Below are positions 7,056 to 14,583 of a stretch of DNA of 21,592 nt, piece after piece. How positions within the stretch are numbered: the first letter of the stretch is position 1; every line of letters starts with the position of its first letter. Position numbers and translations under genes: made by a program. The stretch lies in the NCBI GenBank assembly GCA_002497285.1, contig DANJ01000025.1, positions 1 to 21,592 of the forward strand, written 5' to 3'. This DNA is from Candidatus Pacearchaeota archaeon UBA92 (GTDB lineage Archaea > Nanobdellota > Nanobdellia > Pacearchaeales > GW2011-AR1). The notes under the pieces are model-generated. The model did not search any database and had not been told where the DNA came from. It saw only the letters and a program-made list of their open reading frames with translations.

Positions 7056-7753
7056 TGGGAAAAAGAATAATTCAACAGGCAAGGGGAAAGGGAAGCTTTA
7101 CTTATAGAGTAAGAAAAAGAGCATTCGTATTCAAGGTTAAATACCCTATTCATGAAGGAGACGCGATGATTGAAAAGATATTTCATTCGGCAGCTCACTC
7201 TGCACCTCTTCTTAAATTGAAAATAGGAAACGAAATATTTTACAATGTTGCTTTTGATGGGGCTATTGAAAAGGAGAAGATTGAAATTGGAAGTGGTAAA
7301 GTAGAGAATGGAAATATCATGGCTCTGAAAGATGTGCCTGTAGGAACAAATATTTTTAACATAGAGAGAAATCCTGGCGACGGAGGAAAGATGATAAGGG
7401 CTGCAGGAAGCCACGCTGAAATACATAAGAAATATGACCATAACAAGGTTGGAATAATTATGCCTAACAGAAAAGAGATAAGGCTTGACGGAGATTGTAG
7501 AGTAAGCATAGGTATAATTTCAGGAGAAGGTAGAAAACAGAAGCCATTCTTCAAAGCGGGAAAGATGTTCCACAAGATGAAGGCAAGAGGAAAATTGTAT
7601 CCTAGAACTTCTGCTATTAAAGTTAATGCGGTAGATCATCCATTTGGTTCAGGAAGAGGAAAGAGGGCTAAACCTAAGATTGCTAAGAGAAATGCACCTC
7701 CTGGAGCAAAAGTTGGACACGTAAGACCTAGAAGAACAGGGAGGAGGAAATAA
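7055..7753 (+). CDS. rpl2: 50S ribosomal protein uL2
   Basis: This 232-aa protein is needed for subunit joining and peptidyl-transferase activity. It starts MGKRIIQQARGKGS, the archaeal form. AVDHPFGSGRG (192-202) holds the conserved histidine (H195) near the active site of the ribosome. GSHAEIHKKY (118-127) and the basic tail VRPRRTGRRK are also conserved. It overlaps uL23 and uS19 by one base each. Confidence 0.97.
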   Translation: MGKRIIQQARGKGSFTYRVRKRAFVFKVKYPIHEGDAMIEKIFHSAAHSAPLLKLKIGNEIFYNVAFDGAIEKEKIEIGSGKVENGNIMALKDVPVGTNIFNIERNPGDGGKMIRAAGSHAEIHKKYDHNKVGIIMPNRKEIRLDGDCRVSIGIISGEGRKQKPFFKAGKMFHKMKARGKLYPRTSAIKVNAVDHPFGSGRGKRAKPKIAKRNAPPGAKVGHVRPRRTGRRK

Positions 7754-8169
7754 TGGCTAAAAAGAAAGAAGCTGAACTAGTATTTGAGGGAAAAGAAAAG
7801 TTTTACCGAGGACTGGGTATAGATGAGCTTAAAAAATTAGACGTTAGAGAATCTGCCAAGTTTATGCCATCTAGAAGTAGAAGAACAATTATGAGAAATT
7901 TTGATGTTATTGAAAGATTTGTATCTAGATGCGAAAAGAAAATTTCAAGAGGGAAAAGAATAAGGACTCATTTAAGAGATATAATAATCGTTCCAAGTCT
8001 AGTAGGTTTTACTATCGGAATCCATAATGGAAAAAGCTTTCAGGATGTCCCTATAACTATTGAAATGTTAGGACACAGACTTGGAGAATTTGCTGCTACC
8101 AGAACTAAGGTAACACACTCATCTGCTGGAATAGGTGCAACTAAAGGTTCGAGGGCCAAGAAGAAATAA
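7753..8169 (+). CDS. rps19: 30S ribosomal protein uS19
   Basis: This 138-aa protein sits in the head of the small subunit and contacts the A-site side. The archaeal N-terminal helix carries SRSRRTIMRNF (40-50). The conserved core includes IHNGKSF (90-96) and GHRLGEFAATR (107-117), the latter matching the bacterial GHKLGEFAPTR motif. GAGGAGGAAATA before the ATG is a Shine-Dalgarno site that lies in the end of uL2. The stop overlaps the start of uL22 by one base. Confidence 0.97.
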   Translation: MAKKKEAELVFEGKEKFYRGLGIDELKKLDVRESAKFMPSRSRRTIMRNFDVIERFVSRCEKKISRGKRIRTHLRDIIIVPSLVGFTIGIHNGKSFQDVPITIEMLGHRLGEFAATRTKVTHSSAGIGATKGSRAKKK

Positions 8170-8705
8170 TGACTGAAAATAATAAAGCTAAGGAAGAAAA
8201 AATGGAAGAAAAAAAGTCTCTTGAAAATAAAATTGGAGATGAAGATAAGAAAAAAGAAGAAAATGTAGTGGAAAATAAAGAAAAGACTGACAAGAAAAGT
8301 AAAATTGAAAAGCCGAAAAAAGATAAAGCTGTTGCAAAGGGTTCAGGGATTCATGTTTCTATGAAACAGTGTATGTATATATGTAGCTTCATTAAAGGAA
8401 AGAGTATTGATGGGGCAATTTCTGACCTTGGAGATGTTATCAAAATGAAAATAGCAGTACCTTTCAAGGGAGAAATTCCGCATAGGAAGGGAATGATGTC
8501 TGGTAGATATCCAATTAATGGCTCAAAGGAATTCATAAACATACTGAAAGGTTTAAAGGGCAATGTTGTGGTTAATGGTATGGACATTGACAAAACAAGA
8601 ATTAGTTTGGCTTCAGCGACGTGGGCAAGAAGACCATTGAGAAGGGCTGGAAGAAAGGCGAAAAGAACTAATGTTATCTTAGAAGCAATGGAGATTAAAA
8701 AATAA
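8169..8705 (+). CDS. rpl22: 50S ribosomal protein uL22 with long charged N-terminal extension
   Basis: The family core starts near residue 60 and includes ISDLGDV, HRKGMMSGRYPIN and the tunnel-facing hairpin ATWARRPLRRAGRKAKRTN (about 150-168). uL22 binds all 23S rRNA domains and lines the exit tunnel. The first 58 residues are almost only Lys, Glu, Asp and Asn, with no hydrophobic core, so they should be disordered. Several internal Met codons exist (M12, M65). The ATG at 8169 overlaps the uS19 stop in the same TAATG pattern used through the operon, which supports the long form. Confidence 0.93.
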   Translation: MTENNKAKEEKMEEKKSLENKIGDEDKKKEENVVENKEKTDKKSKIEKPKKDKAVAKGSGIHVSMKQCMYICSFIKGKSIDGAISDLGDVIKMKIAVPFKGEIPHRKGMMSGRYPINGSKEFINILKGLKGNVVVNGMDIDKTRISLASATWARRPLRRAGRKAKRTNVILEAMEIKK

Positions 8706-9406
8706 TGGAAGAAAAAAAGTTTGTAAATTTTAAGAAGGAAGAACTTGGAGTTAAAGAATATATTAAGAAGAGCCTTGGAAAAGGAAGAATAAGTTCTGTT
8801 AGTATTGAATATACTCCTGTTGGAGAAAAGATTATAGTTGCTACTAATAAACCCGGTCTTGTTATTGGAAGACGTGGAGAAAAAATAGATGAAATGACTT
8901 CTCTTCTCAAAAGAAAATTCAAACTGGATAATCCTCATATTGATATAAAAGAAATAACTCAACCCTTCCTTGATGCGCAACTTGTCGCTGATTTAATTGC
9001 CTTAGATATAGAAAGAAGAGGCTCTTTAAAATTCAAACTGGTTGCGTACAGAACTCTCAAGGGTATAATGGATGCGGGAGCCCTTGGTGCTGAAATAGTA
9101 TTATCTGGAAAGCTACCAAGCGACAGAGCAAGAAGCTGGAGATTCAAGCAGGGATACTTGAAAAAGACTGGAGACCCTGCAAAAGTGGTTAACAGGGCAG
9201 AGACTCAAGCAACAACGATGCAAGGAGTTGTCGGAATAAAGATAAGTATTCTTCCACCTGATGCATATATCCATGACAGAATTGTTATTGACAATAATAT
9301 AAGAAAGAGAATTAAAGTGAGTATTGAAGATATGGATGCAATTCAAAAAGAAAAAGAAAGAGAAGAAAAAAAGTCAAGAAAGAAAGTTAGGAGAACTAAA
9401 AAATGA
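8705..9406 (+). CDS. rps3: 30S ribosomal protein uS3
   Basis: This 233-aa protein forms the mRNA entry site on the small subunit. The KH domain carries GLVIGRRGEKI (51-61), a variant of the GxxG loop. The C-terminal half has DRARSWRFKQGYLKKTGDPA and VGIKISILPPDAYIHD, as in archaeal uS3. The last 20 residues are a Lys/Arg/Glu tail. It starts on a one-base overlap with uL22 and overlaps uL29 by four bases (ATGA). Confidence 0.97.
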   Translation: MEEKKFVNFKKEELGVKEYIKKSLGKGRISSVSIEYTPVGEKIIVATNKPGLVIGRRGEKIDEMTSLLKRKFKLDNPHIDIKEITQPFLDAQLVADLIALDIERRGSLKFKLVAYRTLKGIMDAGALGAEIVLSGKLPSDRARSWRFKQGYLKKTGDPAKVVNRAETQATTMQGVVGIKISILPPDAYIHDRIVIDNNIRKRIKVSIEDMDAIQKEKEREEKKSRKKVRRTKK

Positions 9407-9600
9407 GTTTGTTAAAATACGAAGACATAAAGAAGATGAGTAAGAAAGATTTAGAGAATAAACTTAAAGAATTAAAAATGGAAATTACAAGAGCAAATGT
9501 TGCTGCAAATAAGGCAACTTCCAAAACCAAAGAGATTAAAAAGGCTATTTCGAGAATATTAACGTTCACCCAAGCAGAAAGCTTAGGTGAAAAAAGATAG
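9403..9600 (+). CDS. rpl29: 50S ribosomal protein uL29
   Basis: The 65-aa protein is a two-helix hairpin, as in all uL29 proteins; it lies at the tunnel exit next to uL23. Visible marks are LKYEDIKKMSKKDLENKLKE at the start and IKKAISRILTF in the second helix. It starts in a four-base overlap with uS3 and ends two bases before aIF1. Confidence 0.93.
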   Translation: MSLLKYEDIKKMSKKDLENKLKELKMEITRANVAANKATSKTKEIKKAISRILTFTQAESLGEKR

Positions 9601-9602
9601 TC

Positions 9603-9902
9603 ATGGAGATAGATCCAAAGACGGGTTTGCCTATCGAGGCAATCGCTTGGGAAGACCTCGCCAAAAGCGAGCAAAAGATAAAGGTGTCTACCGAAACCAG
9701 GAGATACGGTAAGAAGATTACCGTTGTATCTGGTTTTGATAACTGCATTGATATCAAGGCAACTGCGAAGGCGCTGAAAGAAGAATTGGCTTGTGGCGGA
9801 ACAGTTAAGGACGGGGTCGTTGAACTGCAGGGAGACCACTTAAAGAAGGTCAAGGCAGTTTTGGTGAAGATAGGCTTTGCCGAAGAGTCCATAAGTGATT
9901 AA
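9603..9902 (+). CDS. Translation initiation factor aIF1 (SUI1)
   Basis: This 99-aa SUI1/eIF1-fold protein checks start-codon choice in the P site of the small subunit. Conserved stretches are RRYGKKITVVSGF (33-45) and ACGGTVKDGVVELQGDH (63-79), the basic loop and the GG/QGDH signature of the family. Lying after uL29 is a known archaeal arrangement. It is odd in base use: my count gives 140 G+C in 300 bases (47%), against about 25% in the 120 bases just before 9481. Codons such as GAC, AAG, CTG and GTC are much favoured. AGGTGA at 9585-9590 is a distant Shine-Dalgarno candidate. Confidence 0.95.
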   Translation: MEIDPKTGLPIEAIAWEDLAKSEQKIKVSTETRRYGKKITVVSGFDNCIDIKATAKALKEELACGGTVKDGVVELQGDHLKKVKAVLVKIGFAEESISD

Positions 9903-9928
9903 ATCGGGGCATAGAGGAGGAGAAACAA

Positions 9929-10252
9929 ATGAAGAAAGAAATAGAAGTAAAAACGAAAGGAAAAGAAAAAACAATAGTTGGAACCTTAGGAAGTAGAGGA
10001 AGAACATTCCAAGGAAAAGTTATTAAGAAATTTCTAAACCGAGTGGTAGTTGAATTTGATAGGACTGTGAAAATAGTGAAATATGAAAGATTTGCAAAAA
10101 AGAAAACAAAACTTCACGCGAGAATCCCAGAAGGAATGGATGTTGCAGTTGGAGATTATGTTCAAATAAGAGAGTGTAGACCTCTTAGTAAAATAATTCA
10201 TTTCATGGTTATTCAAATTGTAAGGAGAAAAGATGAAAGCAGTAGCAGCTAA
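9929..10252 (+). CDS. rps17: 30S ribosomal protein uS17
   Basis: This 107-aa OB-fold protein binds 16S rRNA helices 7 and 11. The family pattern is seen in RTFQGKVIKKFLNRVVVEFD, in KYERFAKKKTKLHARIP and in GDYVQIRECRPLSKIIHF (about 76-93). A strong Shine-Dalgarno GGAGGAG (9916-9922) lies 6 nt before the ATG. The last 20 bases, which encode an unusual DESSSS tail, also encode the start of uL14 in another frame. No rnp1 gene lies between aIF1 and this gene. Confidence 0.96.
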   Translation: MKKEIEVKTKGKEKTIVGTLGSRGRTFQGKVIKKFLNRVVVEFDRTVKIVKYERFAKKKTKLHARIPEGMDVAVGDYVQIRECRPLSKIIHFMVIQIVRRKDESSSS

Positions 10253-10634
10253 ATTAACAAGAGGATTAAATATTGGAAGCTTAGTTTTGGCTAGTGATAA
10301 CAGTGGAGCCAGAATAGTAAGAATTGTTAGTGTAAAAAAAGGTAAAACTAATAGAAAAAGACAACAGTATGTGAAAATTGCAGATCTTGTAAAAGTTTCT
10401 GTAAGAAAAGGAAATCCAACTATGAAAGGTGAAGTTTTCGATGCTGTTGTAATAAGAATCAAAAAGCCATATATGAGAAATACTGGAGAAAGAGTAATGT
10501 TTGAAGATAATGCTGTTGCATTGCTCAAGGATGGAAAAGGAAATCCTAAAGGAACTCAGATTAAAGGTCCTGTCGCTAGAGAAGTTTTTGAAAGGTGGTC
10601 TGTGCTTGCTAAAATTGCACAGTTTGTATCATGA
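10233..10634 (+). CDS. rpl14: 50S ribosomal protein uL14
   Basis: This 133-aa protein lies at the subunit interface. It has the family motifs SDNSGARIVRIV (21-32), RKGNPTMKGEVFDAVVIR (58-75) and FEDNAVALLKDGKGNPKGT (90-108). The start is embedded 20 nt inside the end of uS17, with AAGGAG and a 5-nt spacer before the ATG, so ribosomes finishing uS17 can restart here. It overlaps uL24 by four bases. Confidence 0.97.
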   Translation: MKAVAAKLTRGLNIGSLVLASDNSGARIVRIVSVKKGKTNRKRQQYVKIADLVKVSVRKGNPTMKGEVFDAVVIRIKKPYMRNTGERVMFEDNAVALLKDGKGNPKGTQIKGPVAREVFERWSVLAKIAQFVS

Positions 10635-11050
10635 AATCTAAATTTTCCACTGCGTGGACAGCAAGTAAGCAACCAAGGAAGCAAAGAAAATATTTGTATA
10701 ATGCGCCTTTGCATTTAAAGCATAAGTTTTTAAGTGCACCTTTGTCGAAAGAACTAAGAAAAAAATATGACAAGAGAAACATCGCGATAAAAAAGGGCGA
10801 TGAAGTGCTTGTCATGCGTGGAAGTTTCAAGAAAAAGAAAGCCAAGGTTTCTAGTGTAGATATAAAGAAATCAAGAGTAACTTTAGAAGGAATTAATCGC
10901 GCAAAGAAAGACGGAACTAAATTCAATGTTTATTTTCATCCGAGCAAACTTATTCTTCAAACTTTAAATCTCGACGATAAAAAGAGAATCAAGAGAATGA
11001 CAAATAAATCTGAAAATAAGGAGAAAGAAAATGTATCTGACAAGAGCTAA
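10631..11050 (+). CDS. rpl24: 50S ribosomal protein uL24
   Basis: This 139-aa archaeal-type uL24 is an assembly-initiating 23S rRNA binder. The N-terminal SKQPRKQRKYLYNAPLHLKH is the archaeal/eukaryotic (L26e-like) form. The KOW motif lies in IKKGDEVLVMRGSFKKKKAKV (about 53-73). The C-terminal 25 residues are charged and overlap the eS4 start by 20 bases. It begins in a four-base overlap with uL14. Confidence 0.95.
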   Translation: MKSKFSTAWTASKQPRKQRKYLYNAPLHLKHKFLSAPLSKELRKKYDKRNIAIKKGDEVLVMRGSFKKKKAKVSSVDIKKSRVTLEGINRAKKDGTKFNVYFHPSKLILQTLNLDDKKRIKRMTNKSENKEKENVSDKS

Positions 11051-11648
11051 ATCAAGTAAAAGAATGCCTATAGCGAGAAAGGGAACGAAATACATAGCAA
11101 GAGCCATAAACAATTCTAGACAAGGAATACCTGTAGTCATTGCAATACGAGATATGCTTAATCTTGCGAGAACTGCAAAAGAAGTTAATCTTATGGTGAA
11201 ACAAGGATTGCTTAAAATTAATGGTAGACTTGTAAGAGATTTAAAAGAAGGAATAAGCTTGTTTAATGTTATTGAAGCAGATAAGAAATACAAACTTACT
11301 ATATTAAAAACCGGTAAATTTAATTTTGAAGAAACAAAGGATGACTTTAAAAATTGTAAGGTTATTGGGAAAAAAATATTGAAAGGTAGAAAGACACAAA
11401 TTAATCTTCATGATGGCACTAATTTTCTGACTAATGATAAAATCAGAGTAGGAGACTCAGTTCATGTTGGTTTCGATGGAAAAGTTAAGAAAATAATTCC
11501 TTTAGAAAAAAGCAAAGAGGTTTTTATTATCTCTGGAAGAAGTGTTGGAAATAACGGGAAAATTAAGGAAGTGAGTGGAAAGATGGTTGAAGTTCAGATG
11601 GAGGATAGAGTGGTTGTACTGAATCAGTCCCACTTGATAGCAATATGA
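11031..11648 (+). CDS. rps4e: 30S ribosomal protein eS4
   Basis: This archaeal/eukaryotic protein has an S4 RNA-binding domain (about 41-90, with NLMVKQGLLKINGRLVRD), a central beta domain and a C-terminal KOW-type segment (VFIISGRSVGNNGKIKEV, about 164-181). At 205 aa it is shorter than the usual 235-260 aa and lacks the C-terminal tail. AAGGAG (11018-11023) with a 7-nt spacer sets the ATG, which lies 20 nt inside uL24. It overlaps uL5 by four bases. Confidence 0.94.
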   Translation: MYLTRAKSSKRMPIARKGTKYIARAINNSRQGIPVVIAIRDMLNLARTAKEVNLMVKQGLLKINGRLVRDLKEGISLFNVIEADKKYKLTILKTGKFNFEETKDDFKNCKVIGKKILKGRKTQINLHDGTNFLTNDKIRVGDSVHVGFDGKVKKIIPLEKSKEVFIISGRSVGNNGKIKEVSGKMVEVQMEDRVVVLNQSHLIAI

Positions 11649-12190
11649 AAAGTAAAATAGAGAATAAGGTGAAAGCAAATGATAAAGACAATGTGATGAG
11701 GAATGCAAGAATGACTAAAATGGTAATTAGTGCAGGGGCTGTGGGTCCAGAGTTAGATAAGGCCGTAAAACTTTTAGGAATAATAACTGGAACAAAGGCA
11801 CAGATAATCAAATCTGGGCCTAAGAGAAGAATACCTGCTTTCAATGTCAAACCAGACATGCCTTTGGGAACTAGAATAACATTAAGAGGAAATAAGGCTA
11901 AAGAAACCCTTATGAGACTTTTAGCGGGTGTTGGAAATAGACTTAGAAGGTCACAAGTTGTTGAAAACCACTTCTCATTTGGAATAAAAGAATATATTGA
12001 TGTTCCAAGTCTTGAATATAATAGAGATATAGGAATAAGAGGATTTAATGTGACTGTTGTCTTTGAAAGGGCTGGAGTCAGAGTAATAAAGAAGAAAATA
12101 AAAAGGGGAAAATTGCCAAGAAGGCATCATGTTTCACCGGAAGAAATAATTAAATTTATGGAGGAGAATTTCAAGACGAAATTCGTTTAA
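11645..12190 (+). CDS. rpl5: 50S ribosomal protein uL5
   Basis: This 181-aa protein binds 5S rRNA and the P-site tRNA. Family marks are MRNARMTKMVISAGAVG (18-34), LGTRITLRGNKAKETLMRLL (74-93) and DIGIRGFNVTVVFERAGVRV near 128-147. The first 17 residues are a short polar extension. It overlaps eS4 by four bases (ATGA) and ends two bases before uS14. Confidence 0.95.
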   Translation: MKSKIENKVKANDKDNVMRNARMTKMVISAGAVGPELDKAVKLLGIITGTKAQIIKSGPKRRIPAFNVKPDMPLGTRITLRGNKAKETLMRLLAGVGNRLRRSQVVENHFSFGIKEYIDVPSLEYNRDIGIRGFNVTVVFERAGVRVIKKKIKRGKLPRRHHVSPEEIIKFMEENFKTKFV

Positions 12191-12192
12191 AT

Positions 12193-12423
12193 ATGACTGC
12201 AAGCGACTGGAACAAGATTTTGAAGCAACTTAGGACAAAGCCGGAGAAAATGAAAAAATTTTTGAAACATAATAAGCCAAAGATTAGAAGCACTGGAGTT
12301 GCGAAGCAGAAATGTCAAAGATGTGGAAGGTTTGGAGCTCATCTAAATCAGTATAATATACATCTTTGCAGACAATGTTTTAGAGAAATAGCGGAGGAAA
12401 TGGGCTTTATAAAATACAGCTAG
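12193..12423 (+). CDS. rps14: 30S ribosomal protein uS14, zinc-binding form
   Basis: The C-terminal 40 residues are typical uS14: CQRCGR (41-46) and LCRQCF (59-64) supply four zinc-ligand cysteines, and the end REIAEEMGFIKYS matches the family. At 76 aa it has about 20 extra N-terminal residues compared with most archaeal uS14. An in-frame ATG at 12250, preceded by GGAG with a 3-nt gap, would give a 57-aa form of normal length. The first ATG, two bases after the uL5 stop, fits the tight packing better and is chosen. Confidence 0.93.
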   Translation: MTASDWNKILKQLRTKPEKMKKFLKHNKPKIRSTGVAKQKCQRCGRFGAHLNQYNIHLCRQCFREIAEEMGFIKYS

Positions 12424-12431
12424 GAGAAAAA

Positions 12432-12806
12432 ATGTCACAAGATAAAGTAGCAGACGGGTTAAACCAAATGATGAACGCAAAAATTGCGGGAAAGAAGATA
12501 GTTAAAATTAGTATGTACTCAAAAGTATTGCTTTCTGTTCTTGCTATAGGTAAACTCAAGAAATATATTAGCAATTATAACATTGAAGGAAAAGAACTTA
12601 ATGTTACCTTGGGTAAGCTTAACTTCTGTAGAGCAGTAAAGCCTAGATATATTGTAAAAGCGAAAGACATTGAAAAATATGTGAGAAGATATCTTCCTGC
12701 TAGAGGATTGGGTGTTGTTCTTATTTCAACAAGTCAGGGACTTATGACTCATCAAACTGCACAGGAAAAAAATCTAGGGGGAAGCATTATTGCTTATTTC
12801 TATTAA
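12432..12806 (+). CDS. rps8: 30S ribosomal protein uS8
   Basis: This 124-aa protein binds 16S rRNA helix 21 early in assembly. The conserved C-terminal signature is GVVLISTSQGLMTHQTA (98-114) and LGGSIIAYFY at the end. The N-terminal DKVADGLNQMMNA is the usual opening. GGAG (12423-12426), which begins in the uS14 stop, is the Shine-Dalgarno site. It overlaps uL6 by one base. Confidence 0.97.
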   Translation: MSQDKVADGLNQMMNAKIAGKKIVKISMYSKVLLSVLAIGKLKKYISNYNIEGKELNVTLGKLNFCRAVKPRYIVKAKDIEKYVRRYLPARGLGVVLISTSQGLMTHQTAQEKNLGGSIIAYFY

Positions 12807-13348
12807 TGAAAAAAATATTGAGTGAACAGATTAAAATTCCGGAAGGAATTGAGTGTAAGGCTTCGGGTAATAAAATAGAATTTAAGAAAGGAGATAAGAA
12901 TTCTTTTGTAGAGATTAAGCTTCGTGGCGGAGAAATTTTAGTTCAAGATGGAAATTTAATTCTTGGACATAAAAGAGCGAATAAAAAAGAGCTTAAGATT
13001 ATAAAGAGTGATATAGCCCATATAAAAAATGTTTTTAAGGGACTGAATGATGACTTTGTTTACAAGCTTGAGATATGTAATGTTCACTTTCCAATGAATG
13101 TGAAGGTTGAAGGAGATAAGGTTTTGATAAGTAATTTTTTAGGTGAAAAAATAACAAGGGTTTCAAAAATTTCACCTGGTGTGAAAGTTGAAGTAAAAAA
13201 TAAAGAAATAATTGTTTCAGGGAGTGATATCGGAAAGACTGGACAGACTGCTGCAAACCTTGAAAAGGCCTCGAAAGTCAGAGTAAGAGACAGAAGAATA
13301 TTTCAGGACGGTATATTTATAACTGAAAAACCAAGGAGAAGTATGTGA
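12806..13348 (+). CDS. rpl6: 50S ribosomal protein uL6
   Basis: This 180-aa protein has the two-repeat fold next to the sarcin-ricin loop. The N-terminal IKIPEGIECKASGNKIEFKK and C-terminal VRVRDRRIFQDGIF are the archaeal uL6 forms. It starts in a one-base overlap with uS8 (TAATG) without a clear Shine-Dalgarno site, so coupling is likely. It ends in the sequence ATGTGATG, which also holds the eL32 start. Confidence 0.96.
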   Translation: MKKILSEQIKIPEGIECKASGNKIEFKKGDKNSFVEIKLRGGEILVQDGNLILGHKRANKKELKIIKSDIAHIKNVFKGLNDDFVYKLEICNVHFPMNVKVEGDKVLISNFLGEKITRVSKISPGVKVEVKNKEIIVSGSDIGKTGQTAANLEKASKVRVRDRRIFQDGIFITEKPRRSM

Positions 13349-13695
13349 TGGCTAAAAAATTTATAAGAAGAGATTCAACAAGATTTTCAAAGTTGGGAAA
13401 GAAAAGGAAGAATAAGCAGAAATGGAGAGGAGCAAAGGGAAGAGACAATAAGATAAGAGAAAATAGAAAGGGCTATCCAAAAATGCCAAGTTTAGGATAT
13501 GGAAAATCAAGAAAAGAATTTGGAAAAATAGATGGGAAGATTCCTGTGAGGGTGTTTAATGTAAAGGATGTAGAAAAAGTTGGAAAAGATAATATAATAA
13601 TAATCGGAAAAATTGGAGCTAAGAAAAAGATGGATGTAATTAAGAAGGCTCATGAAATGAAATTGAAAATATTTAATATCGGAGGAAGAAAATGA
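13348..13695 (+). CDS. rpl32e: 50S ribosomal protein eL32
   Basis: This 115-aa archaeal/eukaryotic protein is basic at its N-terminus. The conserved stretch WRGAKGRDNKIRENRKGYPK, followed by PSLGYGKSRKEF, identifies it. The ATG at 13348 is chosen over the GTG three bases upstream because it gives MAKKF, overlaps the uL6 stop in a TGATG pattern, and lies 9 nt after AAGGAG (13333-13338). It overlaps eL19 by four bases. Confidence 0.95.
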   Translation: MAKKFIRRDSTRFSKLGKKRKNKQKWRGAKGRDNKIRENRKGYPKMPSLGYGKSRKEFGKIDGKIPVRVFNVKDVEKVGKDNIIIIGKIGAKKKMDVIKKAHEMKLKIFNIGGRK

Positions 13696-14111
13696 AATTA
13701 GATAAGAAAAAAGCTCTTGCTGTAAGAACATTTGGCGTTGGAAAATCAAGAATTGTGTTTAATAATAGTAGATTAGATGAAATAAAGGAAGCAATAACTA
13801 AACAAGATATTAAGGATTTAGTTTTAAACGGTGCGATAAGCATTAAAGAGATAAAGGGTAGAAAGACAAAGAAAGTTAAAAAGACAAGAAGAAGAAAAGG
13901 AAGTATAAAGAGAACAGTCAATACCCGAAAGAGAGATTATATGACTCTAACAAGAAAGTTCAGGTCATATGTGACTAAATTGAAAAAAAATGGCTTGATA
14001 AGTAGAGAAAATTATATTGAATTGAGAAAACAGATAAGATTAAAAGCATTCAAGAGTCTGGCGCATATAAAAGAAAAGATTCGAGAAATGAGGAAAGAAG
14101 AAGATGCATAA
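13692..14111 (+). CDS. rpl19e: 50S ribosomal protein eL19
   Basis: This 139-aa protein has the helical, very basic eL19 pattern: KKALAVRTFGVGKSRIVF at the start, a middle run of Lys/Arg (GRKTKKVKKTRRRKGSIK, about 56-73) and the C-terminal LRKQIRLKAFKSLAHIKEKI. It reaches across the large-subunit surface to contact the small subunit. GGAGGAAGAAA before the ATG is the Shine-Dalgarno site. It overlaps uL18 by eight bases. Confidence 0.95.
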   Translation: MKLDKKKALAVRTFGVGKSRIVFNNSRLDEIKEAITKQDIKDLVLNGAISIKEIKGRKTKKVKKTRRRKGSIKRTVNTRKRDYMTLTRKFRSYVTKLKKNGLISRENYIELRKQIRLKAFKSLAHIKEKIREMRKEEDA

Positions 14112-14583
14112 AATAGGAAGAACAGTAAAAAGAAGAAGAAAGCAACAGAAAACTGATTACAAAGCTAGACTTGGTCTTTTGAAAAGCGAAAAGCTAAGAT
14201 TGATAATAAGAAAAAGTAATAAATTTGTTGTAATGCAAATAGTTGAAAGCGAAATCGCACAAGATAAAGTATTATTCTCTGTAACCTCAAAGGATCTTCT
14301 AAAATTAGGCTGGCCTAAAGAAAAAGAAGGAAGCTTGAAGAGTCTACCTGCATGTTATCTTACTGGAATCCTTTTAGGGAAGAAGGTAAAAGGAAAGGAA
14401 GTGGTTTTAGATTTAGGCTTACAGAGAAACATTCATAAGGGTAGAATTTATGCTGCACTTAAGGGAGCTATAGAAGGTGGAATAAAAATCAACTTCGATG
14501 AAGAAACTCTTCCTAGTGATGAAATGTTAGAAAGGAATGAAAAAATTAAAGATATAGTTAAAAAAATTAAGGAGAAAATATAA
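14104..14583 (+). CDS. rpl18: 50S ribosomal protein uL18
   Basis: This 159-aa protein binds 5S rRNA together with uL5. It has the archaeal opening RRKQQKTDYKARLGLLKSEK (11-30). LPACYLTGILLGKK (101-114) and HKGRIYAALKGAIEGG (131-146) are typical. It is shorter than most archaeal uL18 (about 190 aa), mainly at the C-terminus. It overlaps eL19 by eight bases and uS5 by one base. Confidence 0.94.
   Translation: MHKIGRTVKRRRKQQKTDYKARLGLLKSEKLRLIIRKSNKFVVMQIVESEIAQDKVLFSVTSKDLLKLGWPKEKEGSLKSLPACYLTGILLGKKVKGKEVVLDLGLQRNIHKGRIYAALKGAIEGGIKINFDEETLPSDEMLERNEKIKDIVKKIKEKI

Noticed and set aside
9903..9928. A shortened rnp1 gene between aIF1 and uS17
   Set aside because: Only 26 nt are available, all used by spacer and Shine-Dalgarno site.
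12193..12249. Restarting uS14 at the internal ATG at 12250
   Set aside because: Kept as an alternative only; the first ATG lies two bases after uL5, in line with operon packing, although it has no Shine-Dalgarno site.
13345..13347. GTG start for eL32
   Set aside because: The ATG directly after it gives the usual MAKK-type start and a TGATG junction like others in the operon.
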